Assembly: GCF_000284295.1 (NCBI RefSeq)
Contig: NC_017093.1
Span: 3,596,001-3,660,000 of the forward strand
DNA length: 64,000 nucleotides
Direction of reading: 5' to 3'
Origin: Actinoplanes missouriensis 431
Lineage (GTDB): Bacteria; Actinomycetota; Actinomycetes; Mycobacteriales; Micromonosporaceae
The number at the start of each line of letters is the position of its first letter. Positions within the stretch are counted from its first letter, which is position 1. The notes beneath the pieces were generated by a model. That model made no database searches. It worked only from the letters and a program-made list of their open reading frames with translations, and had not been told where the DNA came from. A program made the translations under genes and the position numbers. Positions 32,512 through 40,783 of the stretch are shown one piece after another.

Positions 32512-33074
32512 AGGTCGCGGATGACGCGCGCCGGCGAACCGACCGCGACCACGTTCGGCGGCAGGTCCTTCACGACCACCGACCCCGCGCCCACCACGGT
32601 GTTCTCGCCGATCGTCACGCCCGGGCAGACGATCACGCCGCCGCCGAGCCAGACGTTGTCGCCGATCACGATCGGCTCCGCCGACTCCCACTTGTCGCGG
32701 CGGGGGCCGGGGTCGAGCGGGTGGGTGGCCGTCAGCAGCTGGACGTTCGGCCCGATCTGCACGTCGTCGCCGATGGTCACCCGGGCGACGTCGAGGACGA
32801 CGAGCCCGAAGTTCGCGAACGTCCGCGCGCCGACCGTCGTCTGGAAGCCGTAGTCGCAGTGGAACGGCGGCCGGATCTCGCTGCCCTCGCCGAACGCGCC
32901 GAGCAGCTCGGTCAGCAGCTCGCGGCGCCGGCCGTAGTCCGTCGGGTCGATCGTGTTGATCTGGTGGGCGAGGCGCAGCGCCCGGGCCGACGCCTCGGCG
33001 ATGTCCGGATCATCCGCGATGTACAACTCACCGGCGAGCATCCGGGCGTGCATGCTCTTCTCGCTGACGGTCAT
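32508..33074 (-). CDS. Maltose/galactoside O-acetyltransferase-type protein (left-handed beta-helix)
   Basis: 188 aa. The N-terminal Mac domain (M-L-A-G-E-L-Y-I-A-D-D-P, a common maltose acetyltransferase start) precedes hexapeptide repeats forming a left-handed beta-helix (V-T-I-G-D-D-V-Q-I-G-P-N-V, I-V-I-G-D-N-V-W-L-G-G-G-V, V-T-I-G-E-N-T-V-V-G-A-G-S). The catalytic His is in T-A-T-H-P-L. It transfers acetyl from acetyl-CoA to a sugar hydroxyl. It overlaps the TetR gene by 4 nt, so both are in one operon. Confidence 0.9.
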   Translation of the reverse strand: MTVSEKSMHARMLAGELYIADDPDIAEASARALRLAHQINTIDPTDYGRRRELLTELLGAFGEGSEIRPPFHCDYGFQTTVGARTFANFGLVVLDVARVTIGDDVQIGPNVQLLTATHPLDPGPRRDKWESAEPIVIGDNVWLGGGVIVCPGVTIGENTVVGAGSVVVKDLPPNVVAVGSPARVIRDL

Positions 33075-33166
33075 GCGTACAAAAGTACGCTGAACTGCCA
33101 TTTTTCGTGGTCCCCTGTGGCTCGTCCGGCCAGGCGGCGGCGGAATGCGTCCGGCAGGATGCGCCC

Positions 33167-33196
33167 TTGACCCACGTCACAGCGTCCGCGTAATGT
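33167..33196 (+). promoter_or_regulatory. Sigma-70-type promoter of the rha-lut operon
   Basis: TTGACC (33167-33172) and TAATGT (33191-33196) with an 18-bp spacer. The predicted start near 33203 puts the LacI-type operator directly downstream, where a bound repressor would block transcription. Confidence 0.6.
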
Positions 33197-33207
33197 GTCC
33201 GTAACTC

Positions 33208-33219
33208 TGAAACGTTTCA
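33208..33219. promoter_or_regulatory. LacI-family operator in the rha-lut promoter
   Basis: TGAAACGTTTCA, a perfect 12-bp palindrome and the classic LacI-family half-site pair. It lies about 110 bp before the rhaEW start and just downstream of the predicted promoter. Confidence 0.8.
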
Positions 33220-33330
33220 CGCGCGAAGCACCCGGAGTCTCGGGAAAAACCCGGTGAGCAGCCACGATCACCACTCGCGAGCGTTGTGAAACCGGCCAGA
33301 GGGAACCCCGCCCCGGCCTGAAGGACCGTC

Positions 33331-35361
33331 ATGACGAACCCCGTAGTCGCCGAGCTCATCGCCCGCTCGAACCGCCTCGGCGCGGATCCCCGCACGACCA
33401 ACTACGCCGGCGGCAATACGTCCGCCAAGGGCGCCGACATCGACCCGGTCACCGGTCAGAACGTCGACCTGCTCTGGGTGAAGGGCTCCGGCGGCGACCT
33501 CGGCACGCTGACCGAAAGCGGTCTCGCCGTGCTGCGCCTCGACCGGCTCAAGGCCCTGCCGAACGTCTACCCCGGCCTCGATCGCGAGGACGAGATGGTC
33601 GCCGCGTTCGACTACTGCCTGCACGGGCGAGGTGGCGCCGCCCCCAGCATCGACACCGCGATGCACGGTCTCGTCGACGTCCCGCACGTCGACCACCTGC
33701 ACCCGGACGCCGGCATCGCGATCGCGACGGCCGCCGACGGACCCGCGCTGACCAAGGAGATCTTCGGCGACCGGGTACTCTGGGTGGACTGGCGCCGCCC
33801 CGGCTTCCAGCTCGGCCTCGACATCGCCGCCGTGCAGAAGGCCAACCCGCAGGCGATCGGCGTGATCCTCGGCGGTCACGGCATCACGGCGTGGGGTGCC
33901 ACGAGCGACGAGTGCGAGCGCAACTCCAACGAGATCATCCGGGCGGCCGCGGCCTATCTGGCCGAGCACGGCCGCAGCGCGCCCTTCGGCGCCACGATCC
34001 ACCAGCCTCTGGAGCCGGGGGTACGGGCGGAGCGCGCCGCCGCCCTCTTCCCGGTGATCCGCGGTCTCGCCTCGACCGACCGCCCCCAGGTCGGCCACTA
34101 CACCGACAGTGACGTGGTGCTCGACTTCGCCGGCAGCGAGCGGCTCGCCGAACTGGCCGCCCTCGGCACGTCCTGCCCGGACCACTTCCTGCGTACCAAG
34201 GTGAAGCCCCTGGTCGTGGACACCGCCCCGGACGCGCCCCTCGAGGAGGTCGTCGCCCGGCTGAAGGAGCTGCACGAGGCGTACCGGGAGGACTATCGGG
34301 CCTACTACGAGCGGCACGCCACGCCGGAGAGCCCGGCGATCCGCGGCGCCGACCCGGCGATCGTGCTGGTCCCGGGCGTCGGCATGTTCTCGTTCGGCGC
34401 CAACAAGCAGACCGCCCGGGTGGCCGGCGAGTTCTACGTCAACGCTATCAACGTGATGCGCGGCGCCGAGTCGGTCTCGCGGTACCAGCCGATCGACGAG
34501 TCGGAGAAGTTCCGCATCGAGTACTGGTCGCTCGAGGAGGCGAAGCTGCAGCGCATGCCGAAGCCGAAGCCGCTCGCGACCCGCATCGCGTTCGTGACCG
34601 GCGGCGGCTCGGGCATCGGCCGGGCCATCGCGCTGCGGCTCGCCGCCGAGGGCGCGGTCGTCATCGTCGCCGACCGGGACGGCGAGGCCGCCGAGAACGT
34701 GGCCCGCGAGATCGGTGGCACCGACGCTGCGGTGAGCGTGGTCGCCGACGTGACCGACGCGGCAGCCGTCGAAGCAGCGCTCAACCAGGGTGTCCTGGCG
34801 TTCGGCGGCGTCGACCTGGTGGTCAACAACGCCGGCCTGTCGATCTCCAAGCCGCTGCTGGAGACCACCGAGCAGGACTGGGACCTCCAGCACGACGTGA
34901 TGGCGAAGGGCTCGTTCCTGGTCGCCAAGGCCGCAGCGAAGGTGCTCATCGCGCAGGGCATGGGCGGCGACATCGTCTACATCTCCAGCAAGAACTCGCT
35001 CTTCGCCGGCCCCAACAACGTCGCCTACGGCGCCGCCAAGGCCGATCAGGCCCATCAGGTACGCCTTCTCGCGGCGGAACTGGGCAGCCATGGCATCAAG
35101 GTCAACGGCATCAACCCCGACGGCGTGGTCCGCGGCTCGGGCATCTTCTCCAGCGGCTGGGGCGCTCAGCGGGCGGCCGTCTACGGCGTGCCGGAGGAGA
35201 AGCTCGGCGAGTTCTACGCGCAGCGCACCCTGCTCAAGCGTGAGGTGCTGCCGGAGCACGTGGCGAACGCGGTCTTCGTGCTGACGGCCGGCGAGCTGTC
35301 GCACACCACCGGCCTGCACGTTCCGGTTGACGCCGGTGTCGCGGCGGCCTTCCTGCGATGA
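33331..35361 (+). CDS. rhaEW: Bifunctional L-rhamnulose-1-phosphate aldolase / L-lactaldehyde dehydrogenase
   Basis: 676 aa. Residues 1-410 are a class II aldolase/adducin-type domain: Y-A-G-G-N-T-S-A-K-G, W-V-K-G-S-G-G-D-L, and the metal-binding H-V-D-H-L-H-P-D. It splits L-rhamnulose-1-phosphate to DHAP and L-lactaldehyde. Residues 415-676 are a short-chain dehydrogenase domain with G-G-G-S-G-I-G (NAD site) and the Y-G-A-A-K catalytic Tyr/Lys pair, which oxidises lactaldehyde to L-lactate in this fusion family. It leads a five-gene operon, and its stop overlaps rhaB by 4 nt. Confidence 0.92.
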   Translation: MTNPVVAELIARSNRLGADPRTTNYAGGNTSAKGADIDPVTGQNVDLLWVKGSGGDLGTLTESGLAVLRLDRLKALPNVYPGLDREDEMVAAFDYCLHGRGGAAPSIDTAMHGLVDVPHVDHLHPDAGIAIATAADGPALTKEIFGDRVLWVDWRRPGFQLGLDIAAVQKANPQAIGVILGGHGITAWGATSDECERNSNEIIRAAAAYLAEHGRSAPFGATIHQPLEPGVRAERAAALFPVIRGLASTDRPQVGHYTDSDVVLDFAGSERLAELAALGTSCPDHFLRTKVKPLVVDTAPDAPLEEVVARLKELHEAYREDYRAYYERHATPESPAIRGADPAIVLVPGVGMFSFGANKQTARVAGEFYVNAINVMRGAESVSRYQPIDESEKFRIEYWSLEEAKLQRMPKPKPLATRIAFVTGGGSGIGRAIALRLAAEGAVVIVADRDGEAAENVAREIGGTDAAVSVVADVTDAAAVEAALNQGVLAFGGVDLVVNNAGLSISKPLLETTEQDWDLQHDVMAKGSFLVAKAAAKVLIAQGMGGDIVYISSKNSLFAGPNNVAYGAAKADQAHQVRLLAAELGSHGIKVNGINPDGVVRGSGIFSSGWGAQRAAVYGVPEEKLGEFYAQRTLLKREVLPEHVANAVFVLTAGELSHTTGLHVPVDAGVAAAFLR

Positions 35362-36740
35362 CGACAGCGGCATTCGCCGCGGTCGACCTCGGCGCGTCCA
35401 GCGGGCGCGTCGTGGTCGGCCGGCTCGGCGACGGAAAACTCGAACTGGAGGTCGTGCACCGGTTCCCGAACGAGCCGGTGCGGGTCGGCGGGACGCTGCA
35501 CTGGGACATCCTGTCGCTGTACCGCGGGATGATCGAGGGCTTGCGCAAGGCCGGCCCGGTGACGAGCATCGGCATCGACTCGTGGGCCGTCGATTACGGC
35601 CTGATCGACGCGAGCGGGGCGCTGCTCGGCAACCCGGTGCACTATCGGGACGCGCGCACCGACGGGATCGCCGGGCGGATCGGCGACCTCTACCCGGTCA
35701 ACGGGCTGCAGACGCTGCCGTTCAACACGGTGTACCAGCTGGTCGCGGCCCGTCCGACCCCGCAGTACCAGGCGGCGCGGAGCCTGCTGCTGGTGCCGGA
35801 CCTGCTCGCCTACTGGCTGACCGGTCAGATCGGGGCGGAGTACACGAACGCGTCGACCACGGGACTGCTTGACGTCCGTACCCGGGAATGGTCGTCGTCC
35901 TTGATCTCGCAATTGGATCTGCGCGCCGATCTGCTGCCGCCGGTGCGGCACCCGGGCGAGGTGATCGGGTACCACGAGGGAACGCCGGTGGTGGCGGTCG
36001 GCTCGCACGACACCGCGTCCGCGATCGTCGGGGTGCCGGCCGAGGGGACCGATTTCGCCTACATCTCCTGCGGCACCTGGTCGCTGGTCGGGCTGGAGCT
36101 GGACGAGCCGGTGCTCAGCGACGCGTCGCGGGCGGCGAACTTCACCAACGAGGGCGGCGTCGACTCCACGATCCGGTACCTGCGGAACGTGATGGGGCTG
36201 TGGCCGTTGCAGGAGTGCCTGCGCGAGTGGGGCTCGCCGTCGCTGCCGGAGCTGCTGCGCGAGGCGGCCGACGAGCCCGCTCTCGCCTACGTCGTGGACC
36301 TGGACGACCCCGTCTTCATGCCACCCGGCGACATGGAGGGCCGGCTGCGCACGATGGCCGGTCTGCCGGCCGGCGCCGGGCGCGCGACGATCACCCGGTG
36401 CATCCTGGACAGCCTGGCGCTCGCGCAAAGGCGCGCGGTGCGCCAGGCCCAGGAACTCTCCGGACGTGACGTCAGCAAGGTGCACCTGGTCGGCGGGGGA
36501 GCGCTCAACGAGCTGCTCTGCCAGCTCACCGCGGACGCCTGCGGGCTGCCGGTGCTGGCCGGCCCGGTCGAGGCCACCGCGCTCGGCAACCTGCTCGTAC
36601 AGGCTCGGGCGGCGGGCGTGGTCGAGGGGGGTCTTGATGCGATGCGGGCGCTGGTGCGCGAGACTCAACGCATCGTGCGTTACGAGCCGCGCGGCGACGA
36701 GGCAGCCTGGCAGGCAGCGGCCGCGCGGGCAGGGAGGTGA
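35358..36740 (+). CDS. rhaB: L-rhamnulokinase
   Basis: 460 aa FGGY-type sugar kinase. It starts with the ATP-phosphate loop D-L-G-A-S-S-G-R-V-V-V-G, has G-I-D-S-W-A-V-D-Y-G-L (catalytic Asp region), S-H-D-T-A-S-A-I-V-G-V-P and H-L-V-G-G-G-A-L-N near the C-terminus, typical of RhaB. It phosphorylates L-rhamnulose at O-1 for the aldolase encoded just upstream. ATGA overlap with rhaEW and GTGA overlap with lutA show tight coupling. Rhamnose isomerase and a transporter are not in this window. Confidence 0.93.
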   Translation: MTTAAFAAVDLGASSGRVVVGRLGDGKLELEVVHRFPNEPVRVGGTLHWDILSLYRGMIEGLRKAGPVTSIGIDSWAVDYGLIDASGALLGNPVHYRDARTDGIAGRIGDLYPVNGLQTLPFNTVYQLVAARPTPQYQAARSLLLVPDLLAYWLTGQIGAEYTNASTTGLLDVRTREWSSSLISQLDLRADLLPPVRHPGEVIGYHEGTPVVAVGSHDTASAIVGVPAEGTDFAYISCGTWSLVGLELDEPVLSDASRAANFTNEGGVDSTIRYLRNVMGLWPLQECLREWGSPSLPELLREAADEPALAYVVDLDDPVFMPPGDMEGRLRTMAGLPAGAGRATITRCILDSLALAQRRAVRQAQELSGRDVSKVHLVGGGALNELLCQLTADACGLPVLAGPVEATALGNLLVQARAAGVVEGGLDAMRALVRETQRIVRYEPRGDEAAWQAAAARAGR

Positions 36741-37474
36741 CCGTGCGGATCGCGCTCTTCGCCACCTGCCTGGCCGACACCCTCTTCCCGGAGGCGGCCA
36801 AGGCGACCGTGCTGCTGCTGGAGCGGCTCGGTCACGAGGTGGTGTTCCCCTTCGAACAGACCTGCTGCGGGCAGATGCACGTCAACACGGGATACCAGAA
36901 AGAGGCGTTGCCGCTCGTGAAGCGGTATGTCCAGACATTCGACCCCTATGACGTCATCGTGGCGCCGTCGGGGTCGTGTGTGGGGTCGATCCGGCATCAG
37001 CACTCCATGGTCGCCGCCAAGTACGGCGACGCCGGCCTGGCCTCCCGGGCAACCTCGGTGGGCCAGCGCACCTACGAGTTGTCCGAGCTGCTCGTCGACG
37101 TGCTCGAGGTGGAGGACGTCGGGGCGTTCTACCCGCACCGGGTGACCTATCACCCGACCTGCCACAGCCTGCGGATGACCCGGGTCGGCGACAAGCCGCT
37201 GCGCCTGCTCCGGCAGGTGCGCGGCATCGACCTGGTCGAGCTGCCGGCCGCCGACCAGTGCTGCGGGTTCGGCGGCACGTTCGCGATCAAGAACGCCGAG
37301 ACGTCGACCGCGATGCTCGCCGACAAGATGACCAACATCGTCTCGACCGGCGCGGACGTCTGCTCGGCCGGTGACGCGTCGTGCCTCATGCACATCGGCG
37401 GCGGCCTGTCCCGGCTGAAGACCGGCGTGCGCACGGTCCACCTGGCCGAGATCCTCGCCTCGACGGAGTCCTGA
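36737..37474 (+). CDS. lutA: Lactate utilization Fe-S oxidoreductase LutA
   Basis: 245 aa. Two CCG-type cysteine-rich motifs, T-C-C-G-Q-M-H-V-N-T-G-Y (about residue 40) and Q-C-C-G-F-G-G-T-F (about residue 175), are the family hallmark and probably bind an Fe-S cluster like that of heterodisulfide reductase. LutA is one of three subunits that oxidise L-lactate to pyruvate. The GTG start overlaps the rhaB stop by 4 nt. Its place after the lactaldehyde dehydrogenase shows that lactate from rhamnose is the substrate. Confidence 0.93.
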   Translation: MTVRIALFATCLADTLFPEAAKATVLLLERLGHEVVFPFEQTCCGQMHVNTGYQKEALPLVKRYVQTFDPYDVIVAPSGSCVGSIRHQHSMVAAKYGDAGLASRATSVGQRTYELSELLVDVLEVEDVGAFYPHRVTYHPTCHSLRMTRVGDKPLRLLRQVRGIDLVELPAADQCCGFGGTFAIKNAETSTAMLADKMTNIVSTGADVCSAGDASCLMHIGGGLSRLKTGVRTVHLAEILASTES

Positions 37475-37475
37475 G

Positions 37476-38903
37476 ATGACCACATTCCTGGGCATGCCGG
37501 CGACCGCGCCGCGCGGTGTCGGCAACCTCCGCGGCGACCAGACGTTCCCGCAGGCCGCGCACGAGGCCCTCGGTAACTCGCAGATGCGGCGCAACCTGCG
37601 GCACGCCACGACCACCATTCGCGGTAAATCCGGCAAAGTGATCGCGGAGTTGCCGGACTGGCAGTCGCTGCGGGACGCCGGATCGGCGATCAAAGCAGAT
37701 GTGATGAGCCGGCTTCCCGCCCTCCTGGAAGAGCTGGAGGCCCGCGTCACCGAAGCCGGTGGCGTCGTGCACTGGGCCGCCGACGCCAACGAGGCCAACG
37801 CGATAGTCACCCGGCTGGTGCGCGAGACCGGCTCCGACCGCGTCATCAAGGTCAAGTCGATGGCGACCCAGGAGATCGGGCTCAACGAGGCCCTGGAGGA
37901 CGCCGGCATCGCGCCGGTCGAGACCGACCTCGCCGAGCTGATCGTGCAACTCGGCCACGACAAGCCCAGCCACATCCTGGTACCCGCGATCCACCGCAAC
38001 CGCTCGGAGATCCGGGAGATCTTCCTGCGCGAGATGCCCGGCGTGGACCCGGCGCTGACCGACGACCCGCCGGTGCTCGCGGCGGCGGCCCGCAAATACC
38101 TGCGCGAGACATTCCTGTCGACGAAGGTGGCGGTCAGCGGGGCGAACTTCGCGATCGCCGAGACCGGGACGCTCGCGGTGGTCGAGTCGGAGGGGAACGG
38201 CCGGATGTGCCTCACCCTGCCGGACACCCTGATCACCGTGATGGGCATCGAGAAGGTGCTGCCCACCTGGCAGGACCTCGAAGTGTTCCTGCAACTGCTG
38301 CCCCGGGCGTCGACCGGGGAGCGGATGAACCCGTACACCACGATGTGGACCGGGGTGACGCCCGGCGACGGGCCGCAGAACTTCCACCTGATCCTGCTGG
38401 ACAACGGTCGTAGTGCGGTTCTCTCCGACACCGTCGGGCGCTCGGCGCTGCACTGCATCCGCTGCTCGGCCTGCCTCAACGTGTGCCCGGTCTACGAGCG
38501 GGCCGGCGGGCACTCCTACGGCTCGGTCTACCCCGGGCCGATCGGGGCGGTGCTCTCCCCGCAGCTCACCGGCGTCGCCGACAACGCGTCACTGCCGTTC
38601 GCGTCGTCGCTCTGCGGCGCCTGCTTCGACGCCTGCCCGGTGAAGATCGACATCCCGTCGCTGCTCGTGCACCTGCGCAACGAGGCGCCACACCCGCGGT
38701 CCGAACGCGCCGCGATGGCGGCGGCGGCCCGGATCATGGACAAACCACGGGTGTACGCGTCCGCGCAGCGCGCCGCCAAACTCGCCCGCATCGCCGGGCG
38801 TCGTGGACGGGGCCTGCCGCCGCCGCTGTCCGGCTGGACCGCCGGGCGAGACCTGCCGGAGTTCCCCAAGCAGACCTTCCGCGATTGGTGGGCGAAACGA
38901 TGA
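37476..38903 (+). CDS. lutB: Lactate utilization iron-sulfur protein LutB
   Basis: 475 aa. The N-terminal LUD-type region is followed by two ferredoxin-like 4Fe-4S motifs: C-I-R-C-S-A-C-L-N-V-C-P and C-G-A-C-F-D-A-C-P (about residues 325-390), plus a final C-terminal extension of basic residues. It passes electrons from lactate within the LutABC complex. It starts 1 nt after the lutA stop, and its TGA overlaps the lutC ATG by 4 nt. Size and motif order match canonical LutB. Confidence 0.94.
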   Translation: MTTFLGMPATAPRGVGNLRGDQTFPQAAHEALGNSQMRRNLRHATTTIRGKSGKVIAELPDWQSLRDAGSAIKADVMSRLPALLEELEARVTEAGGVVHWAADANEANAIVTRLVRETGSDRVIKVKSMATQEIGLNEALEDAGIAPVETDLAELIVQLGHDKPSHILVPAIHRNRSEIREIFLREMPGVDPALTDDPPVLAAAARKYLRETFLSTKVAVSGANFAIAETGTLAVVESEGNGRMCLTLPDTLITVMGIEKVLPTWQDLEVFLQLLPRASTGERMNPYTTMWTGVTPGDGPQNFHLILLDNGRSAVLSDTVGRSALHCIRCSACLNVCPVYERAGGHSYGSVYPGPIGAVLSPQLTGVADNASLPFASSLCGACFDACPVKIDIPSLLVHLRNEAPHPRSERAAMAAAARIMDKPRVYASAQRAAKLARIAGRRGRGLPPPLSGWTAGRDLPEFPKQTFRDWWAKR

Positions 38904-39574
38904 GCGACTCCCGTGATCTGGTCCTCGGACGGGTCCGCGCTGCTCTGCGCGACGCCCCGGTGCCGCCGCCGGTGCCGCGCGAATACCGGCCCGCGGGGCG
39001 GGCGGCGTCGCTGGAGGTGCTGATCGATCGGCTCGTCGACTACAAGGCCGTCGTGCACCGGATCAGCGAGGAGGAGATCGCCTCCACCGTGACCGCGTTG
39101 GTGGCGTCGGCTGCCGCTGAACGGGCGGCTTCGGCTTCCGCTGGACGGGCGGTCTCGGCTTCTGCTGGACAGGCGGTCTCGGCGGGGGAGTCGGTGATCG
39201 TACCCGATGGGCTGCCGCAAGCATGGCGCCCCGCCGGCGCCGTTCCCGACGACGGGCTTGCGCCGGACCGGATAGCGGCGGCCGACGCCGTGCTCACCGC
39301 GGCGGCCGTGGCCGTGGCCGAGACCGGCACGATCGTGCTCGACGGCTCACCCGACCAGGGCCGGCGGATCATCACTCTCCTCCCGGACGTGCACATCTGC
39401 GTGCTCAGGCCGTCACAGGTGGTCGCGGCCGTGCCGGACGCGGTCGCCCGGCTCGACCCGCGAAGGCCGCTGACCTGGATCAGCGGACCGTCCGCGACGA
39501 GCGACATCGAGTTGAACCGGGTGGAGGGTGTGCACGGGCCCCGGCACCTGCACGTGCTGTTACTGACCGGGTGA
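38900..39574 (+). CDS. lutC: Lactate utilization protein LutC (LUD domain)
   Basis: 224 aa. The LUD core is seen in A-V-A-V-A-E-T-G-T-I-V-L-D-G, R-I-I-T-L-L-P-D-V-H-I-C-V and W-I-S-G-P-S-A-T-S-D-I-E (about residues 140-205). It is the third subunit of the L-lactate oxidising complex. Residues 72-96 are an Ala/Ser-rich insert made by three 24-bp DNA repeats, unlike most LutC proteins. The start is fixed by the ATGA overlap with lutB. The 3' end overlaps the convergent 89-aa gene by 15 nt. Confidence 0.93.
   Translation: MSDSRDLVLGRVRAALRDAPVPPPVPREYRPAGRAASLEVLIDRLVDYKAVVHRISEEEIASTVTALVASAAAERAASASAGRAVSASAGQAVSAGESVIVPDGLPQAWRPAGAVPDDGLAPDRIAAADAVLTAAAVAVAETGTIVLDGSPDQGRRIITLLPDVHICVLRPSQVVAAVPDAVARLDPRRPLTWISGPSATSDIELNRVEGVHGPRHLHVLLLTG
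39116..39187 (+). repeat. 24-bp in-frame tandem repeat inside lutC (3 copies)
   Basis: Units start at 39116, 39140 and 39164, each GCTG(G/A)AC.GGCGG-(T/C)TTCGGC-like. They encode E-R-A-A-S-A-S, G-R-A-V-S-A-S and G-Q-A-V-S-A, a flexible loop. Confidence 0.85.
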
Positions 39575-39829
39575 TTGGTCGGCAGGTGAGTGCTTCGCGA
39601 CGAGTTGGGTGACGAGCGCGAGGCTCTCGTCGATCGCGGCGGTCAGCTCCTCGAGCGAGCCGTCCGGGCCGGCCTCGCGCTCCATCGCGTCCGTCTTGCG
39701 GGCGTCCTCACGGATCCGGTCGATGATCTGCTGGAAGTCGCGGCCCCAGTCGGTGCCGGGAACGATCGCCTCCTCGACGGCACGCAGGTGCGGCTCCACA
39801 CGGGCGGCGAAAGTGTCCGGTTCAGTCAC
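39560..39829 (-). CDS. Hypothetical small helical protein
   Basis: 89 aa, acidic, predicted mostly helical (F-A-A-R-V-E-P-H-L-R-A-V-E-E-A, F-Q-Q-I-I-D-R-I-R-E-D-A-R-K, L-E-E-L-T-A-A-I-D-E-S-L-A-L-V). No signal, membrane segment or known domain. It is convergent with lutC and overlaps its last codons. Function not recognised. Confidence 0.6.
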   Translation of the reverse strand: MTEPDTFAARVEPHLRAVEEAIVPGTDWGRDFQQIIDRIREDARKTDAMEREAGPDGSLEELTAAIDESLALVTQLVAKHSPADQSPGQ

Positions 39830-39924
39830 GGGTGAACCCTACCTCGCGGGGTGGTGGCGGAAGTGTGCGCTGGGGGCCGGCTGGTCGTGAGGGTCCTTGG
39901 GGGAGCGCCGGGGTCCGGCTGGTC

Positions 39925-40045
39925 CGGCTGGTGGTGAGTGCTGTTGCGGAGGGCCTGGGCAGCGCTGGGAGCCAGCTCGTCTTGGCCGGCTGGCTGCTGG
40001 TGCTGTGTGGTGTCCGGTTCGGGAGCGCTGAGCGCCAACCGGGGT
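39925..40045 (+). repeat. Dispersed repeat family, copy C
   Basis: Same family as 15930-16070 and 45263-45405: CCGGCTGGTGGTGAGTGCTG, then AGC(C/-)AGCTCGTC, CCGGCTGGCTG and GCTGAGCGCCAACCGG. It fills most of the 277-bp gap between the 89-aa gene and the SUKH gene. No gene was seen in that gap. Confidence 0.7.
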
Positions 40046-40106
40046 CGCGGACGGCCGGGAGCAGTGCTGCGCCGCCTCATCGATCTTGTTGATTAGAGTG
40101 GCGGCC

Positions 40107-40778
40107 GTGACGGATCAGGTGAGGGCGGCGTGGGAGCGGATCGAGACGGGGCTGCGCCGGGTACTGCCGGACTCGATACCGCGCCTGGAGGAGCCCGCCG
40201 ACGACGCCGCCATCGACATCGTTCAGGCGGAGCTCGGGCTGGCGCTGCCCGCCGACTTCCGGGCCAGCCTGCTGATCCACAACGGCACCAGCTGGGGGAT
40301 GCCGCAACCGCTGCCGATGGACCAGCTGTACAGCGCCGAGGAGATCGTCGAGGCCACCCGGATGTGGCGTGACAACGCCGACGACGACTCCGACTTCCAT
40401 GATCCGGGCAAGCTGGCCTACTACATCGACCACGGCATGCTGCGGGTGGACGGGCCGGTGCACCGGCTCATGGGTGGGGAGGGCCGGATCGTCGTCGCCA
40501 CCATGAACGGTGACGTGTGGTGGCTGCTCGACCTGGACCCGGCGCCGGGCGGCACGCCGGGACAGGTGATCCGGGTCGACATCGAGTGCGCCGAGTGGGA
40601 TGTGCTGGCGCCCTCCTGGACGGAGCTGCTGGTCCGGTACGCGCGGGACCTGGAACGGTTCCCGGAGTCGGAGCTGACGATCGAGCCGGACCTCGGGCCG
40701 GCCTGCGAGTGGGGGCAGGGCGGATCGGAGCGGCCCGCGTGGCTGGCCGGTGTGTCACCGGTGGACCCGTACCCCTGA
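40107..40778 (+). CDS. SMI1/KNR4 (SUKH) family protein
   Basis: 223 aa. The SUKH fold is recognised by A-E-L-G-L-A-L-P-A-D-F-R-A-S-L-L-I-H-N-G-T-S-W-G (residues 45-68), then E-G-R-I-V-V-A-T-M-N-G-D-V-W-W-L-L-D-L-D-P and the C-terminal W-T-E-L-L-V-R-Y-A-R-D-L-E. Many bacterial members are immunity proteins against contact-dependent toxins, but no toxin gene is beside it, and a general cell-wall or signalling role is equally possible. The GTG at 40107 lies 7 nt after TAGAGT. Confidence 0.82.
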   Translation: MTDQVRAAWERIETGLRRVLPDSIPRLEEPADDAAIDIVQAELGLALPADFRASLLIHNGTSWGMPQPLPMDQLYSAEEIVEATRMWRDNADDDSDFHDPGKLAYYIDHGMLRVDGPVHRLMGGEGRIVVATMNGDVWWLLDLDPAPGGTPGQVIRVDIECAEWDVLAPSWTELLVRYARDLERFPESELTIEPDLGPACEWGQGGSERPAWLAGVSPVDPYP

Positions 40779-40783
40779 GCCTG

